From Larix kaempferi (lineage: Eukaryota > Streptophyta > Pinopsida > Pinales > Pinaceae): DNA of 64,000 nt. The notes beneath the pieces were generated by a model that saw only the letters and a list, made by a program, of their open reading frames with translations, searched no databases and was not told where the DNA came from. Location of the stretch: the NCBI GenBank assembly GCA_027924585.1, contig BSBM01000370.1:30277501-30341500 (forward strand), written 5' to 3'. Shown here piece after piece: positions 10,444-22,729 of the stretch. The stretch's first letter is position 1; every line of letters starts with the position of its first letter. The position numbers and the translations under genes were made by a program.

Positions 10444-11801
10444 AAGGACATGTTAGTTACAAAAATGACTTTATTGGGCAACAATGCCATAAATGCTTTG
10501 CGCAAATTTATAAATGCAAGGTTGGTGACCTTAATGCAAGTTGGGAGATGGTTATGATTTGTATGAACTTGGGACATGGAAGTATCTATTAGTCACATAT
10601 GATATGTGTGTATAGGTGGTAGGGATTCATGTTTTTTTTTATAAAATGTATACTATTTTGCATATCAGATTTCACATCATCATTACTTTATATATGGTAT
10701 AATAATCACATCATCATTACTTTATACATGGTATAATAATTAAATTTATAAGCTTACTATTAAAATCTATAAATCTTTATCGATATCATTTTCATCCATT
10801 CCCCTGTGTAATTATGATAGGATTATTTATTTTTGTCCGGGAATTGGGGGTTTATTGGTGGGATATAGTGGTTTTTATTCTTTTCATCAGAGATCAAATC
10901 TCAAATGATATATTGGGTTTGATCCTTGCAGGTTGTTGGGTATACTTTTGGGGTTATAGTAGCAACCATCAAATTTGAACCTGAACCTAGCCCAAATAAT
11001 CTAGACGAAGTTACCAATTCCTCATAGTAAAAAAATATAGCATGACTTTTTTTCGATATATTGTCTCTTTTATTATTCATTTACAATATGAAGTATAAAG
11101 CGAACACGTGAAATTTGAGACAGTAGGTCACTTGGTAGTAAGATCCCATACACAGGGCCAATAGATGTAGCATGGGTAGTTGGGAGGATTTATTGTTACC
11201 CTCCCCACCCACCTTACAATTCTTGTAAGTGACATGATGCTCTTATTAAATCCCTTTGTAATAAATGTATGGATTATGTATATCTGACCATACCTTAATT
11301 CTCTTGTTGAAATATCAGATATTGGCACAACTACATTAAATTGCGGTCCATGATGTCGAGCACCAGCCCAGCCCATATTGTACGTCTTCCTTGATGTGAC
11401 CACTGCCTTTCTGACCAACAATAAATTATTATCTACGTGTCTTCTGCGAAGCGTTGGGGCCTCACGGAGTAAAGAGACCGGAGCACGTGGTCGACTATGA
11501 GGCTGAGAAACTGGTCCACGTCAATACATCGTGGTTCACGAGAGGGGTACAGAACTTTTCTGTTATACGTCACCACCGGGCCCACTGCTGCTGCTTGCAG
11601 CAGGACAATCAATCTATTTAGTGAAATGTGTACGTACTATTGTCAGTGGATGAGTTGGCATTCTGTGTGGATATATGTTAATGGGCGGGCATGTTTGGCT
11701 CAAGGGTAATGCTTATTTAAAATTATTTGGATTTCCCTATCAATATATCAGATTTGAAATTTGATTTATTATACCTACCTCCAGTAGGTTATATAGCAAT
11801 T

Positions 11802-12216
11802 ACTTGGTATGCTAAAAGCTTTGACTTTAATTAATTTTTTTTCTTCCTAAAGATTTATTTAAGTTTTGTAAAATTTCTATATTAATTTAAATTTTTTAAA
11901 ATTTAAAATATATTTTTTTTATTTTTTAAAACACATTTTTTTGTTTTCTTATTGGTTAATGTTAATGATTTGATTAATTTAATGTGGTGTGCAATAAAAT
12001 TATCACATATAAAAAATCAATTAAAAATAATAAAAAATAAAAAATACATTATATTGCCAAGTGTCTTATAAATTATTATCATTAATATCATTGATATGAT
12101 ATAATTAAATAATTTTAATTAAAAAATATTTAAAATATAATTTAATAATTTTGAATGTCTTATTTAATATTAAAACATCTATATCATTTGTCATTTCATT
12201 GTACCACCATTATTAA
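11802..12216 (+). repeat. About 415-bp direct repeat, copy 1
   Basis: Begins ACTTGGTATGCTAAAAGC and ends near GTACCACCATTATTAAC. It is almost identical to 13788-14207. Its last 30 bp are locally duplicated (TTTCATTGTACCACCA twice). Copies and interval could be LTRs and interior of a small non-autonomous element, but I find no clear TG...CA ends, PBS or target duplication. Confidence 0.85.
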
Positions 12217-12719
12217 CTTAATTATTTCATTGTACCACCACCATTTATTAACTTTATTATATTATTTCTTTGCTTATATTTTTTATTGTATATTTTATAT
12301 ATCTACTTTTACTATTATAAATTAAATTTTTAATAAAAATGTATACCAATACATTGCCTTTTATATATAAAAGACACTGCAAATACATAAGAAAAAGTCA
12401 TTTTCCAGGAGTAGCATAGTTCGTTGGACAAATTGCAATAGTCCTCGTGAGCATGTCACATTCATGCAATGGTTGAGATACACTTCTAGATAGCTTGGCA
12501 AAATCTATATGCATTTATTACACCACCTTAAAATATACAAGGTATATAGAATATTGTATTTAAATATCACCAATGGTGGATATGAGTGAATTAAAATTAA
12601 AATATAATAATGTTGTGCAATTTAATAAAATACTATAAATTATTTTAAATACAATAAATTTTTAACAAAAAATAAATACAATAAATTTAATAAAGTTGTA
12701 TGTGGAGTTGTATCAATGC

Positions 12720-13695
12720 ATGAGCATTATAGCGGTAATAGAACTCAAAACCAATTGCTTGTTAATATGTATCATTAACAAAAACATAAAATCGGGGCAT
12801 ATAACTAGGTATCCATGTCATTGGTAGAAATTCAACTAATGGAGTTGTATGTGAAATTTTATCGATGCATAACTATCACGAGGGGAATTGAACTTAAACA
12901 CCTATCTATGGATATGGGTCATTAACCAAAATGCAAGCCCGAGGCACAACAAGATGCCATATAGCAATGCACAAGCACTGTGGGGGAGATCAAACTCTAG
13001 ACCAAATGCCTTTGGATATGGGTCCTTAACTATAGTATTTTCCAAGGTACCCATGACAATGGTAAGATCAACCCTTGGAGTTGTAATAATGCATAAGCAT
13101 TGTGTGGTGATCAAAACCAAGACCAACTACCTATGGATATGGGTCATGACTAAGAGACTAAAATCTTAGATCGAGTCTTTAGTTGAGGTGCCCAAATCAT
13201 TGATTGAAATTCAATCCATAGAGTTGTAACAACGCATGAGCATTATGGGTAGATGACTAAGTCCCGTGGATATGAATCATTTTAACCAAAATCCTAGACT
13301 AGGGCATTCGACAAGTTACCCATGTCATTTGTTGAAATTCAACTCAAGGAATTGTATGTGGAGTTGAAACAATGCATGAATAACATGGGGGGTTCAAACT
13401 CAATAACAACTCTCTTTGGGTATGGGTTTTTAACCAAAATTTCAAACCAACCACATTCTTAAAAATTAATCCCATGGAGCTATATTGACGCAAAAGCACC
13501 ATGAAGAGATCATACATAACACCAACTCACAGTTCCTAGGATATGGTACTTTGAACAAAATCTCAAACTCCATTTAAAAATGTACTCTCCTCATTTATAA
13601 AAATTCAGCTCATAAAATTGTATGTGAAGTTGTAGCAATAAAAAACACCAAAAACAGCGAGAGAATGCAAACCTAAAACACACCCTTTGTTGATA
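12720..13695 (+). repeat. Degenerate minisatellite, about eight units of 104-150 bp
   Basis: The motif GGATATGGGTCATTAACC and its variants recurs near 12764, 12911, 13015, 13136, 13269, 13419, 13550 and 13692. Each unit also shows ATGCATGAGCATTAT-like and AGACCAACT-like blocks and a GGAGTTGTA block. The array fills the interval between the two 415-bp repeats. Chance open frames at 12888-13169 (plus) and 12902-13126 (minus) fall inside it. Confidence 0.8.
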
Positions 13696-13696
13696 T

Positions 13697-13723
13697 GGGT
13701 GGAGCATAGGATAGGCTCCACCC
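13697..13723. other. Perfect 9-bp inverted repeat (hairpin)
   Basis: GGGTGGAGC and GCTCCACCC are separated by 9 nt at the right edge of the minisatellite. Confidence 0.75.
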
Positions 13724-13787
13724 TCCGCAGCAACAAAAAATATACCATGAATAGCGTGGGATTGTTTTATTTTAATTTGAAATGATC

Positions 13788-14207
13788 ACTTGGTATGCTA
13801 AAAGCTTTGACTTTAATTAGTTTTTTTTTCTTCCTAAAGTTTTATTTGAGTTTTGTAAAATTTCTATATTCATTTAAATTTTTTAAAATTTAAAATATAT
13901 TTTTTTATTTTTTAAAATACATTTTTCTGTTTTCTTATTGGTTAATGTTAATGATTTGACTAACTTAATGTGGTGTACAATAAAATTATCACATATAAAA
14001 AATCAATTAAAAATAATAAAAAATAAAAAATACATTATATTGCCAAGTGTCTTATAAATTATTATCATTAATATTATTGATATGATATAATTAGATAATT
14101 TTAATAAAAAAATATTTAAAATATAATTTAATAATTTTGAATGTCTTATTTAATATTAAAACATCTATATCATTTGTCATTTCACTGTACCACCATCATT
14201 TAGTAAC
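13788..14207 (+). repeat. About 415-bp direct repeat, copy 2
   Basis: Near-identical partner of 11802-12216, starting ACTTGGTATGCTAAAAGC and ending CACCATCATTTAGTAAC. The high identity contrasts with the badly diverged array between the copies. Confidence 0.85.
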
Positions 14208-15033
14208 ATAAATGCAATGGTGACCGAACCACGTAATCCATCAAGAGGCCAATAGGGAACACTGCAGCAGCAGCGGCATTAACATCCTATCCCCTTATCC
14301 CTCCGTAAGTTATTAGCTTGCAATTAAAGCTGGGTAGCTGTCACAAAAATAAATGGAAAGCATTGAGGCTGTTAAATAAGGCCAATACGGCTATACACAC
14401 ATAAGTATATTTATATGTACACATTCCATTTTTTAATATTTTAAAATGGAATTTACATTAATTTTACTATAATATTTTCAATTTTCAAAATTTAATATTT
14501 TGATTATTTATAAATTATAATTTAAAAATAGTAAATTATTAAAATTTTATTTTTATGGTTTAAAAAATTATAAATTATAATTTCAAAATATTGTCTCTTT
14601 AAATTTTATCATTTTAATTATTTATAAATTTATTATATAAACCATTATAAATTACAAATTGTAATATTTGTAATTAAAAAGTATTATATCATTTTTCAAG
14701 TAATTAAAATTTCAATTAAAATTATTAATTACTAAAATATTTTTAATTTAAGAAATTTATTTTAATTTTAAATGTAAAATTTGTGATTTTTAAAATCTAT
14801 TATTTCAATTGCAATTTAAAAGTACTATGTGAGACATAAAGTTATTTGAATGTATAGTATATTATTATTATTATTGAATTTATGAATAATTTTAATGATA
14901 TTTGTTTTATGTTTTGGTAAGAATTTATATATGTATATGTAATAAGATTTAAGTTATATAATTTAAGTAAATTTATTAAATTATATAACAAAATAAAAGA
15001 TTAATGATATGGGTATAAACTATTAATGTTTTC
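14208..15033. other. AT-rich DNA without recognised features
   Basis: A short less AT-rich patch at about 14215-14345 contains GCAGCAGCAGCGGC. The rest is A/T-rich with no gene or element ends seen. Confidence 0.5.
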
Positions 15034-16140
15034 GTTAAAAATCTATATTTATAGATATTTAATTTATGATGAACAATTATAATTTTTTAATAATGATTTT
15101 TTGAAAAAAACACTAAATGAAACTTATTATTTTGTGTATTCTATTAATCAATATATAGTTTTTATAAATTGAATATTTATATCACAAAATAATATTTCCT
15201 TATAAACATATTTATGGTTGTGTTGAATATATCAGATATATTATAAAAAACTTTATAATTATATCTATTTTAACAACTATATAATACAAAACATGTTAGT
15301 ATATTCATCTCACCATGAACCCCTAATATCTAACTTGTTATCTCTTTAACCATTAACTCAAAATATCTCCAATCATTGCATACTAAGACCCTCATCACTG
15401 ACCCACTATTTATATAACAAAAAATAATTTATATAAAATATAAACTATTTATATAACAATAAATAGTTTATATAAAATATAAACTATTTATATTTTAGTT
15501 AAAAATCTATATTTATAGATATTTAATTTATTCTACTAATCAATATATAGTTTTTTTAAATTAAATATTTATATTACAAAATAATCTTTCTTTATAAACA
15601 TATTTATGGTTGTGTATCAAATATATTATAAAAAACATTATAATTATATCTATTTTGACAACTATATAATACAAAACATGTTAACATATTCATCTCACCA
15701 CTAATCCATTACCATGAACCGCTAATATCTAGCTTGTTATCTCTTTAACCATTAACCCAAAATATCCCCAACCATTGCATACTAAGACCTACCAACATAC
15801 TAATGTGCTTCAACTACTATGCCATTAACTCCCCAACTACTATGGTTGATTTAAGTCAAACATGGAAGACTACATGGTGGAATATAGTTATCCATGATTG
15901 ACGCTACTAACCCACTAACGCTTAACATAATACAAAATAATTTATCTTAATAAACATGATGAGGTTGTATTGAATATATCAAATATATTATAAGAAACAA
16001 TACAACCATATCTATATCAAATATATTATAAGAAACAATATAACTATATCTATATCAAATATATTATAAGAAACAATACAACTATATATATTTCATCAAA
16101 TATATAATACAAAACATGTTAGCTTATTGATTTCACCAAT
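15034..16140 (+). repeat. Three related dispersed copies of a 200-360-bp repeat
   Basis: Copy 1 (15034-15390) and copy 2 (15498-15789) share GTTAAAAATCTATATTTATA, TACAAAACATGTTA, CATATTCATCTCACCA and GCATACTAAGACC, at a period of 464 bp. A partial third copy at about 15930-16140 keeps TACAAAATAAT and AATACAAAACATGTTAGC. Copy 3 has the internal 38-bp array given separately. Confidence 0.8.
15976..16090 (+). repeat. 38-bp tandem repeat, three units
   Basis: AAATATATTATAAGAAACAA recurs at 15981, 16019 and 16057, each followed by TACAAC or TATAAC and ATATCTATATC. Confidence 0.88.
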
Positions 16141-16593
16141 AATTTAGTGTAAAATATTCATAGATTACAAATTACTCTGATCACTATCTTCTCATTATTT
16201 TCAAATTATTTTTAAGAGGCAGGTACTAAGCAACTTTGCTGCTTATTTCACTTGTTATTTTTAGATTAGATTAAATTTTTTGAAACCATTTTGGGAAAAT
16301 GATATATTTCTCCTCCACGTCACTATCAATTGCAAACAAATAATAACTACGGGAAAGTTTTACATTTTAATTGTAAAGTGACTATTGATTAATATCATTG
16401 TTAGTGTTTTACTGTTTGTGAGACATTTTTTGGGGGGAAGTATAATTGTAGTTTTTCTGATCCACCTTATGAATAGTAAGATTTAAAAAAAAAACAAAAA
16501 ACAAATGATAACTAACATAACATAATTTATTGGTTTCTTTTGAAATTGAAAATACAACTAATAAATTTATGGTGTTTTTGTATTGGTTGATTA

Positions 16594-16765
16594 AAATACA
16601 TTTTATAACGAGTGTAAATCCATATTTACTTCGATCTATCATGGGTCAATAAGGATCAAATCTATGGAGGTGTGGACCTTTTGCACCTCGAGGGATTTGA
16701 TCCCTATCGGCCCATGATATATCCAGAGTTAAGATGGATCTACGCTTATGATAAAACTATATTAG
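16594..16765. mobile_element. Foldback/MITE-like inverted repeat, about 170 bp
   Basis: The core arms TATCATGGGTCAATAAGGAT (from 16637) and its imperfect complement ending at 16719 pair over 26 bp with four mismatches. Similarity extends outward to arms of about 70 bp (TTTTAT...GTAAATCCAT versus ATGGATCTACG...ATAAAA). The loop itself contains GAGGTG and CACCTC. The matching place in segment B (about 44035) appears to lack it, which supports insertion. No coding capacity. Confidence 0.65.
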
Positions 16766-16774
16766 ATGAGATCA

Positions 16775-18453
16775 TAAAATATGAATGTCGCCACAATTAT
16801 AAAAATAATGTAAATTGCAAACAAATTCCATAATATCCATATCAGGTAATTAATTGGACATATCCAAGCTTCCACTGGTTGAAAGTGATATCAATTAGTA
16901 AATTAGATAATATATGACCCTTGGTTGAAAACAACGAGAACTTCATACTCAAATAACAAGAATCTTCCATAGTTCACATCGCACATACAAGACAGAAAGC
17001 AAGAAGTATCTAAATTTCATTGAGGTGCTTTGTCGAAATTTGTATTGAATCCCCAGTTGTCCAACTTTGCACGATGGAACCAAAAGGTAGGTTTCAAAAG
17101 CTTGCTTTGAGTTTTAGGATTGCTCTGTAGAATTAGAGGGCTAGCAATTAGAAGACATCAATGGGTCCAACTTAACCAAGCAAACAAGCAACAATTGCAA
17201 CAACTTGGGCATAAAATGCTCCCTTTCATGTGGACAATAGTGTAGACAACTCCTCACAGGTCAATCCTTTACCATGACAAAATAATGCACAACGTAGATA
17301 ACTCCTCACATGTCAATCCTTTACATAGAAAATTCCTCACATATTAGAACATCTCCTTCTGCTTCAAATAATCACAAACATGTAGCTCATGCAACCTCTT
17401 CACAAAGCTTCTAGCTAGCGTGACTTCTCATGTTTTCCTTCTTAATCGGTGCGGGAATCTTTCACAGTGACCAGTACACTACTCGCTACCTTTCATGGAT
17501 CCCAACGAGAATTTCCTTGAACAATGAACTATTGGGCCAACCCCACCTTGCATGCACCAGATCCACAAATTATGTGCACATGCACCCACAAATAATTGGA
17601 TCTTTCCCTTTGCATTATATAAGCATTAATAGTTAAATTAGCAATAGTTTGGTAGAGACTAGTACAACTTCAAGACTAGGTTTAGTGGATCCACCCAACA
17701 TCTTTTCTTGTGGGAGATCAATAACTCAAAAGAGAGTTATAGCTACCACCACCTCTACCACCCCACCTATGACTCTCTATTTCAAAAATTATTAAAAATC
17801 GATTACTAAAAGTCCCTACTAGCCTTTGACATGGACTAATAAGTTATTATCAATAATTACATTTCTAATATCTATCTTATTTAAACAAAATATCTTGTAA
17901 TGTAAATATATTACAAATATGGGATTTGTTTCAATAAAATGAATCTGCTTCTTAAGGTATTAATAAGGTCTATTAAGAGTCTTTTCTATATTCTTATTTA
18001 TAATATTCAATAATACAGTGTATGTATTCCACTACATTCTACTCTAATCTTGGTTAAAAACATGATGTTTGGCTCCATGGTGATAAGAGGAAATTTGGGA
18101 AGAGATAAGGTGAGAGTTCATTTGCACTTTCAAAGGTGATTATTGCCCTTTTACATATAATTTTTAAAGTTTTTATATATTTTTTTTAATAGAATACAGT
18201 GAAGAGTCATTTTTTTAGGGAATATAATTAGTTAAGAGATTAAGTATAAATATTATTGGTGATTTAATGGTAATTATTTTCATCGTGATTTTATAATTGT
18301 AAAATAAAGTTAGTCATAATAAGTCAAGCAATCCATATGTTCCCATGAGTGAAGGAAGCTTTTAGCAATTATAATTTACCTTGGTTGTCTTTAGGAAAAA
18401 CAAATAAATTAGGCAATCAAGTGGCACATTTAAATACTAAATACCAAATTCTT
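16775..18453. other. Unassigned part of segment A
   Basis: No gene recognised. A short imperfect duplication around AACTCCTCACA(G/T)GTCAATCC occurs at 17248 and 17299. An open frame at 17430-17636 has no recognised domain. From about 17960 onward the text is alignable to segment B. Confidence 0.45.
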
Positions 18454-19104
18454 GATCATTCATTGTTTTAACAATCGCTATACATTTTTTTGTCTCCATG
18501 CAACACATTTCTTCTTTAGCCTATTTTGGTCATTAATGGATCTACACTTTTTGTCTCCAATGCAACTAATTTCCTCCTTAACCTATTTTGGTTGTTTTAG
18601 CAGTGATTCTAGACATTGTTTTGGGTCTCCATGCAACTCATTTCTTCCTTAACCTATTTTGTCTTTTTTCTTTAGGGTTTGTAGGAATTTGTGAGCACAA
18701 GAAAACTCTAAGTCATAATTATACAAGTCATGCCCTATCTAAGGAACCTATAACATGACTCAAGATCTCTTAGGACCATGATCATTCATTGTTTTAACAA
18801 TCGCTATACATTTTTTTGTCTCCATGTAACACATTTCTTCTTTAGCCTATTTTGGTCATTAATGGATCTACACTTTTTGTCTCCATGCAACTAATTTCCT
18901 CCTTAACCTATTTTGGTTGTTTTAGCAGTGATTCTAGACATTGTTTTGGGTCTCCATGAAACTCATTTCTTCCTTAACCTATTTTGTCTTTTTTCTTTAG
19001 GGTTTGTAGGAATTTGTGAGCACAAGAAAACTCTAAGTCATAATTATACAAGTCATGCCCCATCTAAGGAACCTATAACATGACTCAAGATCTCTTAGGG
19101 CCAT
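18454..19104 (+). repeat. 326-bp near-perfect tandem duplication
   Basis: GATCATTCATTGTTTTAACA starts at 18454 and again at 18780. The copies differ at only a few positions. Segment B has this sequence once (near 46590-46770), so the duplication postdates the A/B split. Inside each copy, a GTCTCCATGCAAC...CTATTTTG unit of about 70 bp is itself repeated three times. Confidence 0.92.
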
Positions 19105-19129
19105 GATAATTTTTAGGTTCCAGTGGAGA

Positions 19130-19700
19130 GTTTAAGACTTTGCTACCACTAATTATGCAAGCAACAAAGATGATGCAAAAGGAAAGGCCTCTCATGAACA
19201 AAGTAGAAATACACAATTGATTAGAGGACATAAGGATAAAATGAAAAGGCTTCAATGAGAAACAAGGGGGAGATTCAAAAGTAGTATGCCATCGCATTTA
19301 GCTAAGACTACTTACAAATGCCATCATTTGAATCATTTTGTGATTCTCTAGTTAGTCTAGAGCAAGATAACCTCTGACATCTTGGATTGATCAATATTGT
19401 AAGTACATTTAACAAAGGCTTAGTGACTTAACGACATCAAGGCCCCAAGCATCTAAATATGCAACATGCTCACAATAACAAACAAATCAAGGGTTCCAAA
19501 CCCTCTTAGTGAATTCCTACTCCCAAAGATAATAAAGGAGCCAAGTCTAAAGGCAAGAAGTCAGAGAGACATTGTATTTTTTTTTGGTGAGATGGCTATA
19601 CATAGTCTGGATGTTTCTAGAAGATGAAAATCTTAGAAGCAACAATGAAGAAGAAGAACATCAATATATATATTTCTTCTTTCTTCTTGAAAATCTTCTT
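19130..19700 (+). pseudogene. Copia gag C-terminal remnant
   Basis: Recognised by alignment to segment B (46800-47330), which shows CNLFGLYGHT-stop-SRCF, a CCHC zinc-knuckle relic for nucleic-acid binding. In A the knuckle is largely destroyed: the Cys of GACATTGTATTTT is left, followed by TTTTTTTGGTGAGATGGC. Frame shifts repeatedly. Confidence 0.55.
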
Positions 19701-19739
19701 CTCATGGACATGCTCTAGGCACCTTTGGTTTCTCTTTCA

Positions 19740-20035
19740 ATGCAACATCTACTTCTTCTTACAATGAGTGACTTATTGATTATGGATGATCTTATCATAT
19801 GGCTACGGATAAATCCATATTTCCTTCTCTTAATGAATGCAACACCAAACAGTATTTGTTGGTGACGATAGCTCTATTAGTGTTATATGGTATGGAACAA
19901 TTATGCTAGATGATGGCCATTTTAATGATGTATTATGTGTTCCAAGGATTTCTTGCAACCTTCTATCAATGTATCGAATCACTCCTTATGGTGAAGGAAA
20001 AAATTGTATAGATTTCACCTTACCATAGTTTTAAT
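19740..20035 (+). pseudogene. Copia aspartic protease remnant
   Basis: LIDYG-stop-SYHMATDKSIF aligns to the copia protease start LIDSGAS(Y/H)HM, then in a shifted frame DDGHFNDVLCVPRISCNLLS follows, a copia hallmark. The catalytic DSG triplet is DYG here (DFG in segment B), so protease function is lost. Normally this enzyme cleaves the Gag-Pol polyprotein. Confidence 0.75.
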
Positions 20036-20164
20036 TAAGGATTTAAAGGATCCCAAACATATCGTAACAATTGGAATTGTTATTGATATTAGCAGGTTGT
20101 ACAAATTTGACAAATTTGGATCATCATCTCTTCACTAAGTTTTTACTGTGTATGACAACGAGAT

Positions 20165-20770
20165 GAGTATACTTTGAAAGAGTAGTTTGGTCAACTAAAC
20201 TATTATTCATTGCAACAACGATATAAATAGAATATGGTGATTGGTCTTCCTCTTGTTTCTTGTAGGGATGGCATTTTTTTAACTATGTTCTCAACGAACA
20301 TCATGAGGAGATTCCTGACAAGCATGTCTCTTAGCACACATTGACCCCCTTGTAGCTTATTCATAGATATGTGTGGTATGCTTATTTTTTCTTCTTTCTC
20401 TGTGTTTACGTATTTCTTAAACTTCATTGATGATTTCTCTAGACACACTCTGGATTTATTTCCTCAAACTTAAGAGTGAAGTTTTTGACATGTTTTGTCC
20501 TACAAGACCTTTACTAAAAACCAATCTAGACATCACCTTTAGAAGTAAGAACTGATAATCATGGTGTGGATATGTTAACAAAAAATTTACAACTTACCAC
20601 TACACATGGCATTTATATGCAACACATTCTTCCTTACACACCACAACAAAATGGCGTTTCTAAGAGAAAGAATCATGTATTAAAAGAAATGCAAATTTGT
20701 ATAATCCAATATAAGGAATCAAGTCATTGTTTATGGTGGAAGCCATTAATTGTGCAAATTACATAGTCAA
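20165..20770 (+). pseudogene. Copia integrase remnant
   Basis: Integrase would join the cDNA to the target DNA. FIDDFSRHT (first catalytic Asp, near 20425), RTDNHGVDML (second Asp, near 20546) and YTPQQNGVSKRKN (near 20637) are visible. The third acidic residue, normally Glu in NGVAERKN, is Lys here. The zinc-binding region before it is unreadable. Confidence 0.75.
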
Positions 20771-21056
20771 TTGCACTCCATAAAGGCTTTAAAAGAAAAA
20801 ATCTTTGGAAGAAGCATGTAGTAACATTAAATTGGATTTAAGCCATTTTAGTGTTTTAGTAGTGAATCCTAGGCTCATATTCCTAATGAGAAAAGGAAAT
20901 CATTGCAACTTGTAAAGAGTGAGAAATGCATCTTTCTTCAATACTCTGAAGATGTAAAATATTTTAAATCTAATTCAACAAAGAATATTGTTAGGAGGGA
21001 TGTCAGGTTTGGTGAATGTCTATAGGCTTGTGTTCCTAATTGAACATATGTGCTAT

Positions 21057-22724
21057 TGTAACACCCCAATTTTGACCCGTTGCATTAAATATGTAAATAA
21101 TGTAATATCGTTATGAAATCATGGTGAGGATCTCAAGGCCAAGGCCTCGCCATCGATTTATTGTTTACGTATCGACAATTAAAAATCGATGCATGTTGAT
21201 AGTGTGCTAGCATGGCACAATGGAAATTATAAATATGATGTAAATGTATTTTAATAAAAATACCCACAACTAGCTATGCAAGGCAACAAGAGTATGGGGG
21301 CATGATTTTTACAAGGAATAGGGAGGGAAAAATTCAAACCCTTGAAGCAAATAGTGTCAATCCAAGTGTCAGTGAGAGAACCCATGAACCATTAACTACC
21401 CATGTTGAATTTTGCACCCAATCATTTATTTCTTCGAAGAGGTGGTTGAGGTAGTTATTGTTTTGGGAAATGGAAGGTACGGCTGTCCAAATTTTGTGTA
21501 TGGGAAAGCCATCATTTTGGAAAAACGTGTTTTCCTTCCCGGGAAAGAAAAGACCCATGAATGTGTTTCCCAATCCATCATTCATCCATGTGCTTTGCTC
21601 CCTCATGCAATCATAGCTTGTTGGGATTTTTCCTCCAAGAATTTACTATGTTTTCCTTCATTTTTGGCTGGAAGAAGGGCGTTTTTGTGTTGTAGAACAG
21701 TGGGGAAGAAGGGAAATCGAATTGGGGGTTTGTGAGATCCGTTTTTTTCACTCGGTTTCCCATGTGCATGTTGGAATTCAATTGGTAACCCACCAACTAT
21801 TGTTTTCCCCTCTCACAATTTGTTTTTGGTGTGTCATGATTTGGAACACTCATGGAAACCATCTTTTGTGAATTCCATAATTAAAATGTTTTTCCATACT
21901 TAACATTTATGCCCTACTGTGTGTATGGGGAGAGATTGTTGTGGAATGGGTTACACGTATCCCTTATTTTGGCTTTAGCTTGTGTGTAAGCAACCAAGAG
22001 TAGATAAGGAGTGGGGATTGGCTTGATAAACCTAGTGAAAGGTGTAACCTCACCAAAAGATGAGAGGGATTTTGCTACTTTTCTATGCACATCCTTAAGA
22101 GCACTAGAAGGAAGGTATGGCCTAAGGGACTATGGAGCAGTGAAGGGGATACTTCCTTGTGTTGGGTGTGTACATATTGTGGGTGCCAAGCTAGCTAAAT
22201 CTTGTAGAGGTACTGATAGCTCTGCAGTTGAGCTTACTAGCTTATCAATTCCTTCCTTTCTACTGCCTTGGCAACCTGATAAACCCAGTTGTTGACTGGC
22301 TTGGATGATTTGTGGTATATACTTGGCTATGTGTTAGTCGGTGTTCCCTTTTTTCTTGTGGAAATCATGACTAGCTTGGGGGTGGCAACTGTACCGAGAG
22401 ATTGATCAGCACAGTTGGCCTATGGTTGAGTGGAACGCTACAGTTGCATAGCTAGTTGCTCAGGACAACTTCATATCAAGATAAGTATTCTCTTGTATTA
22501 ATTATGCAATGTGTTTAATTGATGACTGTTATGATTATGCTGATAAATGCATGTTAGATGTGTGTGGATATAGTTCAATTCCGCTGTGTATGTTATTTAT
22601 GCATCTGGACACATGCATTTTACTCGTTATGAATTTGTAAAATAATGATGGGGCTAGACTTTGTAAGCCCGGATTTAGTTCATGTTCCATCCCTTGAGTC
22701 GGATTGATGGGAGGGGATGTGACA
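21057..22724. mobile_element. Solo LTR, 1,668 bp
   Basis: Begins TGTAACACCCCA and ends GGGGATGTGACA, giving TG...CA with imperfect inverted ends typical of plant LTRs. It is flanked by GCTAT at 21052-21056 and ACTAT at 22725-22729, a 5-bp target duplication with one change. Segment B shows the uninterrupted site ATGCTATCTTAAT near 48677. The host copia text resumes on the right. No internal domain is present, as expected after LTR-LTR recombination. The family is probably gypsy, not proven. Open frames inside (for example 21412-21735, 22011-22295) are LTR shadows. Confidence 0.88.
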
Positions 22725-22729
22725 ACTAT

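Larger units (their letters stand above)
10110..21051 (+). repeat. Segment A of an ancient collinear duplication
   Basis: The same landmarks occur in the same order in segment B (42570-48697): AAACTACCATG with TTCCATATTC (10229 / 42700), AAATTATTATCTACGTGTCT (11422 / 43439), AATTGCAAACA at about 16328 and 43937, AAACATGATGTTTGGC at about 18058 and 46237, and the copia gag, protease and integrase remnants. The copies are diverged with many indels. A contains large insertions that B lacks. Confidence 0.8.

Noticed and set aside
12888-13169. 93-codon ORF and its antisense partner
   Set aside because: Both lie within the degenerate minisatellite and simply read its repeated units.
20203-20448. 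81-codon minus-strand ORF
   Set aside because: Antisense shadow of the copia integrase remnant, confirmed by the plus-strand match to segment B.
21412-22295. Two 94-107-codon ORFs that look protein-like
   Set aside because: Both are wholly inside the solo LTR and lack any recognised domain.
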